From: Hermatobates lingyangjiaoensis
Taxonomy: Eukaryota; Arthropoda; Insecta; Hemiptera; Hermatobatidae
DNA: 64,000 bases
Direction of reading: 5' to 3'
NCBI GenBank assembly: GCA_026182355.1
Contig: JAPFBL010000566.1
Span: 248,001 to 312,000 of the forward strand
Shown: positions 58,101 to 64,000 of the stretch, piece after piece
How positions within the stretch are numbered: the first letter of the stretch is position 1
Layout: each line of letters begins with the position of its first letter
The notes under the pieces: generated by a model
Told to the model about the DNA's origin: nothing
The model's input: the letters and a program-made list of their open reading frames with translations, nothing else
Database searches by the model: none
Position numbers and translations under genes: made by a program

Positions 58101-61100
58101 CGATGGTCATTTCTGTTTATTGCTAGAATAGTCGGATTTGGCGGGAAGTACTATTAGAGTAGTTTTGTAATGACATAGTGAAGGTCCGTTTCTGTATATT
58201 GCTTGAGTTGTCAGGAATTGATATAAGAATAGTTTAGTAATGTCATAGTTGCCGTCATTTACTGTTTATTGCTCGAATAGTCAGAGTTCTCCGGAATCGA
58301 TATTTCCATAATTTAGTAATGTCAGAGTCAACGTCATTTTCTGTTTATTGCTAGACTAGTCAAATATTTATTAATAGATAGTAATGTTATAGCCGTGGTC
58401 ATTTCCTCTTTATTGCTAGAGTAGTACAATTTTCCGGAATAAATATGTATAGAAATGTCATAGTCGCCGTCATTTACTATTTATTCCTTGAGTGGTCAGA
58501 GTTGTCCGTAGCGATATTACTATAATTTAGTAATGTCCGTGTGGAGGTCATTTCCTTTTTATCATTTCAGAGTTTTCTGGAATGAGTTTAAAAGTGTTGT
58601 GTATTTCAGAGTTGTGTTCATTTCCTGTTGGTTGCTTGTGTGGTACAGTTCTCCGGAATGAATACTTATAGAATGTTCGTTAAGTCAGAGTGAAGGTCAT
58701 TTCATGTTAATTGGTAGAGAAGTCAAAGTTTCTGGAAAGGGGATTTATAGTTGGTCAGTAATATCACAGTTCAGTTCGATAAGATTTATTGTCAGAGTAG
58801 TCAGATATTTATCGTAGGTCCTTATTGTCAGAGTTGTGTTCATTTCCTGTTGATTGCTTGTGTGGTACAGTTCACCGGCATGAATGCTTATAGAATGTTC
58901 GTTATGTCTGAGTGGAGGTCATTTCATGTTAACTGCTAGAGAAGTCATAGTCTTCTGGAAAGGGGATTTAAGGTTGGTCAGTAATATCAGTGTTCAGTTC
59001 AATTTAATTTATTATACAGTGGAGTTCATTTCCTGTTTATTACTAGACTGGAGAGAGTTGTCTGGAATGGAAATTTAGAGTAGGTCAGTAGTGTCAGAGT
59101 TCAGTTCAATTTGATTTATTGCCAGTGTAGTCGATATTTATCGTGTCAGTAATGTCAGAGTTGTGGTCATTTCCTGTTTATTGCTAGATTGGAGAGTGTT
59201 TTCTGGAATGGAAATTTAGAGCAGGTCAGTAGTGTCAGAGTTCAGTTAAATTTTGATTTATTACCAGAGTAGTCAGATAGTTATCGAATGTCAGTAATGT
59301 CCGAGTGGAGTTCATTTCCTTTTTATTGCTAGACTTGAGATAGTTTTCTGGAATGGAAATTTAGAGCAGGTCAGTAGTGTCAGAGTTCAGTTAAATTTTG
59401 ATTTATTACCAGAGTAGTCAGATAGTTATCGAATGTCAGTAATGTCCGAGTGGAGTTCATTTCCTTTTTATTGCTAGACTTGAGATAGTTTTCTGGAATG
59501 GAAATTTAGAGCAGGTCAGTAGTGTCAGAGTTCAGGAATGGAGATTTAGTGTAGTTTAGTAATGTTAGAGTAGAGGTTGATTTGTATTTATTACCGAAGT
59601 TTTAGAGTCTTGTGAATTGATACTTCGAGTAGGTCAGAAATATAGAGTTGTAGTCAATTCCTATTTAGTTCTAAGCAATCAGAATGGTTCTGAAGGTATA
59701 GCTAAGAGTAGGCCAGTAATGTATAGTTGAAGTCAATTCCTATTCATTACTGAAGTTTCAGAGTTTTGATAAGGGATACGTAGAGTATGTCACAAAGTAA
59801 GAGTCATATTCAATTACTATTTAAGTGTATGGTAATCAGTTTTGTTCTGAATGGATAGTTAAGAGTAGGACAATAATGTCATATTTGAGGTCAATTCCTT
59901 TTTATTACTGAAGCTTCAGTGTTTTGTGAATGGATACTTAGAATTGGTGATAATCTTAGAGTCGTGGTTTAATTGCTATTTAGGTCAACAGTAGTCAGAA
60001 TTGATCCGAATGTATAGTTAAGACTAGGACAGTAAGGTCAGAGTCGTGGTCAATTGCTATTTACGTATTACTGAAGCTTCAGTGTTTTGTGAATGGATAG
60101 TTAGAGTAGGTCACAAAGTTAGAGTCGTGGTCAATTCCTATTTAGGTCTACAGTAGTTAGAATTAATCTGAATGCATAGTTAAGAATGTATCTGTTATGT
60201 ATAGACATAATTCGCATTTATGTCTACAGTAGTCAGAATTTATTTGAATGATAGTTAAGAGTAGGACTGTAATGTCAGAGTCCAGATCATTTCCTATTTC
60301 TTTCCAGAGTAGTCAGAGTGTCCGAAATGAATAATTAGATTAGGTTAGTAATGTCAGTGTCGAGGTCAGCTCCTATTTACTACTTCAGTAGTAGAGATAT
60401 CCGGAATGAAAATCTATAGTACATCACTAACTTAGAGTTCAGGTGAATATATTTATATTTCCAGAGTAGTCAGATACATATTGAAGATCAATAATGTCAG
60501 AGTCGGCATCATTTCGTGTTTATTGCTAGAGTAGTCAGAGTTGTCTTGAATTGATATTAGAATAGTTTAGATATGTCAGAGTCAAGGTCAGTTTCTTTTA
60601 TTACTAGAGTTCTCAGGGTTATCCCGCATAGATATTAGAATAGTTTAGTAATGTCAAAGTTGCGGTCATTTAATGTTTATTGCTTGAGTAGTCAGAGTTG
60701 TCAGGAATTGATATTAGAATAGCTTGGTAATGTCAGAGTCAAGATCATTTTCTTTTTTTGCTAGAGTAGTCAGAGTTGTCAGGAATTGATATTAGAATAG
60801 CTTGGTAATGTCAGAGTCAAGATCATTTTCTTTTTTTGCTAGAGTAGTCAGAGTTGTCAGGAATTGATATTAGAATAGTTTGGTAATGTCATAGTTGTGG
60901 TCAATTACTGTTTATTGCTTGAGTAGTCAGAGTTGTCAGGAATTGATATTAGAATAGTTTGGTAATGTCATAGTTGTGGTCAATTACTGTTTATTGCTTG
61001 AGTAGTCAGAGTTGTCAGGAATTGATATTAGAATAGCTTGGTAATGTCAGAGTCAAGATCATTTTCTTTTTTTGCTAGAGTAGTCAGAGTTGTCAGGAAT

Positions 61101-62979
61101 TGATATTAGAATAGCTTGGTAATGTCAGAGTCAAGATCATTTTCTTTTTTTGCTAGAGTAGTCAGAGTTGTCAGGAATTGATAATAGAATAGTTTGGTAA
61201 TGTCATAGTTGTGGTCAATTACTGTTTATTGCTTGAGTAGTCAGGAATTGATATTAGAATAGCTTGGTAATGTCAGAGTCAAGATCATTTTCTTTTTTTG
61301 CTAGAGTAGTCAGAGTTGTCAGGAATTGATATTAGAATAGTTTGGTAATGTCAGAGTCAAGATCATTTTCTTTATATTGCTTGAGTTGTCAGAGTTGTCA
61401 GGAATTGATATGAGAATAGTTTAGTAATGTCAGAGTCAAGGTTATTTTCTTTTTTGCTAGAGTAGTCAGAGTTGTAAGGAATTGATATTAGAATAGTTTG
61501 GTAATGTCAGAGTCAAGATCATTTTCTTTATATTGCTTGAGTTGTCGGAGTTTTCAGGAATTGATATAATGACAGTTTAGTAATGTCATAGTTGTGGTCA
61601 TTTACTGCTTATTGTTCGAGTAGTCAGAGTTATCAGGAATTGATATTAGAATAGTTTGGTAATGTCAGAGTCAAGATCATTTTCTTTATATTGCTTGAGT
61701 TGTCGGAGTTTTCAGGAATTGATATAATGATAGTTTAGTAATATCATAGTTGTGGTCATTTACTGCTTATTGTTCGAGTAGTCAGAGTTATCAGGAATTG
61801 ATATTAGAATAGTTTAGTAATATCAGAGTCAAGGTCATTTACTGTTTATTGCTCGAGTAGTCAGAGATGTCAGGAATTGATATAAGAATAGTTTAGTAAT
61901 GTCATGGTTGTGGTCATTTACTGTTTATTGCTTGAGTAGTCAGAGTTGTCCGGAATTGATATTAGAATAGTTTAGTAATGTCAGAGTCATGGTCATTTTC
62001 TGTTTACGCTAGAGTAGTCAGATATTTATCAAAGGTCAGAATTGTCAGAGTCGTTGTCATTTACTGTTTATTGCTTGCATAGTCAGAGTTGTCCGGAAAT
62101 GATATTAGAATAGTTGAGTAATGTCAGAGTGAATGTAATTTTCTTTTTATTCTTGAGTAGTCAGAGTTGTCAGGAATTGATATTAGAATACTTTAGTAAT
62201 GTCAGAGTCATGGTTATTTTCTTTTCATTGCTAGAGTAGTATTTAAAGAGTAGTATTTAAATTTAAATACAAAGTAGTATTTAGAGTTGTATTTTATTGC
62301 TTGTCATGATCTTTAAAGGTGGTCTGTTATGTCAGAGTTCAGGTCAATTTGATTTATGGCTAGAGTAGTCATATATGTATTGAAGGTGGTAATGTCATTG
62401 TTGTGGTCATTTTCTGTTTGTTGCTAGAGTAGTACAATTTGTCGTAATTAAATATTAAAAAAAAAAAGATCAGTAATGTCAGAGTGGCGGTCATTTCGTT
62501 TTTATTGCTAGAGTGATCAGAGTTTCCTGGAATAAGATTTCAAGTCGGTCTGTATTGTCAGAGTTGTGTTCATTTCCTGTTTGTTGCTTGTGAGGTACAG
62601 TTCTCCGGCATGAATGCTTATAGAATGTTCGTTATGTCAGAGTGGGGGTCATTACATGTTAAAGAGTTATCTGGAAAGGGATTTAAAGTTAGTTAGTAGT
62701 GTCAGAGTTCAATCAATTTAATTTATTGCCAGAGTAGTCGATATTTATCGTATGTCAGTAATGTCTGAGTTGAGGTCATTTCCTGTTTATTGATGGAGTG
62801 GAGAAATTTTTCTGGAATGGAAATTTAGAGTAGGTTAGTAGTGTCAGAGTTCAGTTCAGTTTCATTTATTGCCAGATTATTCGATACTTATCGTATGTCA
62901 GTAATGTCAGAGTTGAGGTCAAATAAATTTCCTGTTTATTGCTAGACTGGAGAGAGTTTTCTGGAATGGAAATTTAGAG

Positions 62980-63420
62980 TAGGTCAGTAGTGTCAGAGTT
63001 CAGTTCAATTTGATTTATTGTCAGAGTAGTCAGATATTTTTCGAATGTCAGTAATGTCAGAGTGGAGGTCATTTCCTGTTTATTGCTAGACTGGAGAGAG
63101 TTTTCTGGAATGGAACTTTAGAGTAGGTCAGTAGTGTTAGAGTTCAGTTCAATTTGATTTATTGTCAGAGTAGTCAGATAGTTATCGAATGTCAGTAATG
63201 TCAGAGTGGTGGTCATTTCCTGTTTATTGCTAGACTGGAGAGAGTTTTCTGGAATGGAACTTTAGAGTAGGTCAGTAGTGTTAGAGTTCAGTTCAATTTG
63301 ATTTATTGTCAGAGTAGTCAGATAGTTATCGAATGTCAGTAATGTCAGAGTGGTGGTCATTTCCTTCTTATTGCTAGACTGGAGAGAGTTTTCTGGAATG
63401 GAAATTTAGAGTAGGTGAAT
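62980..63420 (+). repeat. About 143-bp dimeric higher-order repeat
   Basis: ggtcagtagtgt recurs near 62983, 63126 and 63270; each unit joins a gattgtcagagtagtcagata-type and a gctagactggagagagtttt-type half. A similar dimer is duplicated at 59290-59530. Confidence 0.75.
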
Positions 63421-64000
63421 AGTGTCAGAGTTCAGTTGAATTTGATTTATTGCCAGAATAGTCGATATCTAAGTAGTATCAAATTGGAGGCCAGTTCCTG
63501 TTTATTCCTAGAGTGGTCAGAGTTTTCTGAAATGGAGATTCAGAGTATATTAGTAATGTCAGAGTGAAGGTCATTTCTTGTTTATTGCTAGAGTAATGAG
63601 TTGTCCGGAATGAATGTTTGGATGAGGTCAGGAATTTCAGAGTCTAGGTCAGTTGCTATTTATTGCTAGAGTAATAGAGTTGTTCCTAATAGATATTTAG
63701 AGTGGGTGGGTCATTTATGTTTCGAGTTGTGGTATAATTCCTATGTATAGCTTGGGTGTCAGAGTTCTCCGGAATTGTTATTTAGTCAATGTCAGTAATC
63801 TCAAAGATGAGGTCATTTCCTATTTATTGCCAGATTGTCAGAGTTGTGTTGAATGACCACCTAGAGTACGTCAGTAATATAAAATTCGAGGACAATACCT
63901 ATCTATTCCTAGAGTAGTAAAACTTGTTCTAAAATGTTTTTTAAAGTACGTCAATAATGTCAGAGTCGAGAGCGATACCTATATATTCCTAGAGTAGTCA

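Larger units (their letters stand above)
50400..64000 (+). repeat. Diverged 79-bp satellite array running off the window
   Basis: About 13.6 kb of head-to-tail monomers. Typical middle-region unit: gtcagagttgtcaggaattg - atattagaatagttttgaaa - tgtcatagtcaaggtcattt - tctgtatgttgcttgagtt (79 bp). Units near 50.6 kb are about 81 bp (cttaatggatattcaagaa type), and near 59-63 kb other variants appear (ctggaatggaaatttagagt type). Stops occur in all frames; no coding role. Array position next to unique DNA suggests a pericentromeric or heterochromatic block edge, which is inference. Confidence 0.95.

Noticed and set aside
55268..59078. Short open frames within the satellite
   Set aside because: Frames are interrupted in neighbouring monomers, so no selection for coding.
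50400..64000. CRISPR-like array
   Set aside because: Monomers abut without unique spacers, and the context is eukaryotic.

Overview
The window looks like nuclear DNA of an arthropod, most likely an insect: AT-rich, intron-rich, with CTAACCTAACC words, tRNA- and 5S-derived SINEs, Penelope-like, LINE, mariner, pogo-like and hAT elements. I see no rRNA, functional tRNA, CRISPR array or bacterial-type gene. The species cannot be fixed from the sequence alone.

One host gene dominates. RAD50, the ATPase of the MRE11-RAD50-NBS1 DNA-break repair complex, lies on the minus strand from 45001 down to 1249. I could place 22 coding exons whose splice phases all join without a break: 3,770 nt, 1,256 codons plus 2 nt. 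They carry the Walker A motif, Q-loop, both coiled-coil arms, the CPLC zinc hook, the ABC signature and Walker B. Only the last roughly 55-60 residues, with the final histidine switch region, fall outside the window beyond base 1. Exons are 94-263 nt. Introns run from 73 nt to 6.1 kb, and the long ones are filled with mobile DNA.

Intronic mobile DNA, by position: foldback and SINE pieces (1-2040); a head-to-head Penelope-like (PLE) palindrome with reverse-transcriptase and GIY-YIG coding segments, one arm carrying an eight-unit 159-bp tandem array (3937-8156); a GC-rich block with short inverted ends (8488-9496); a CA/CT array (10995-11840); SINEs and decayed mariner (12-15 kb); a palindromic element and a LINE 5' fragment (19.4-21.8 kb); a MITE (22.9 kb); a Tc1/mariner remnant (26.3 kb); a LINE RNase H fragment inserted in a foldback element (27.4-28.6 kb); a foldback mariner inside a pogo-like element (31.5-33.2 kb); more palindromes (33-35 kb); a hAT remnant (36.3 kb); foldback elements in TA repeats (38-42.5 kb).

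Upstream of RAD50 (45-50 kb) I found no convincing gene, only one palindromic element, a 14-bp minisatellite, a G-run minisatellite and foldback pieces. From about 50.4 kb to the window end there is one uninterrupted diverged satellite with a monomer near 79 bp and local dimeric higher-order repeats.

The most unusual theme is a set of short palindromic elements from several unrelated sequence families. All carry the same hammerhead-ribozyme-like core (CTGANGA box, one extra base, a short stem, then GAAA) in both arms. One copy is attached to genuine PLE RT/GIY-YIG sequence, which suggests that all of them are PLE termini or their non-autonomous derivatives.
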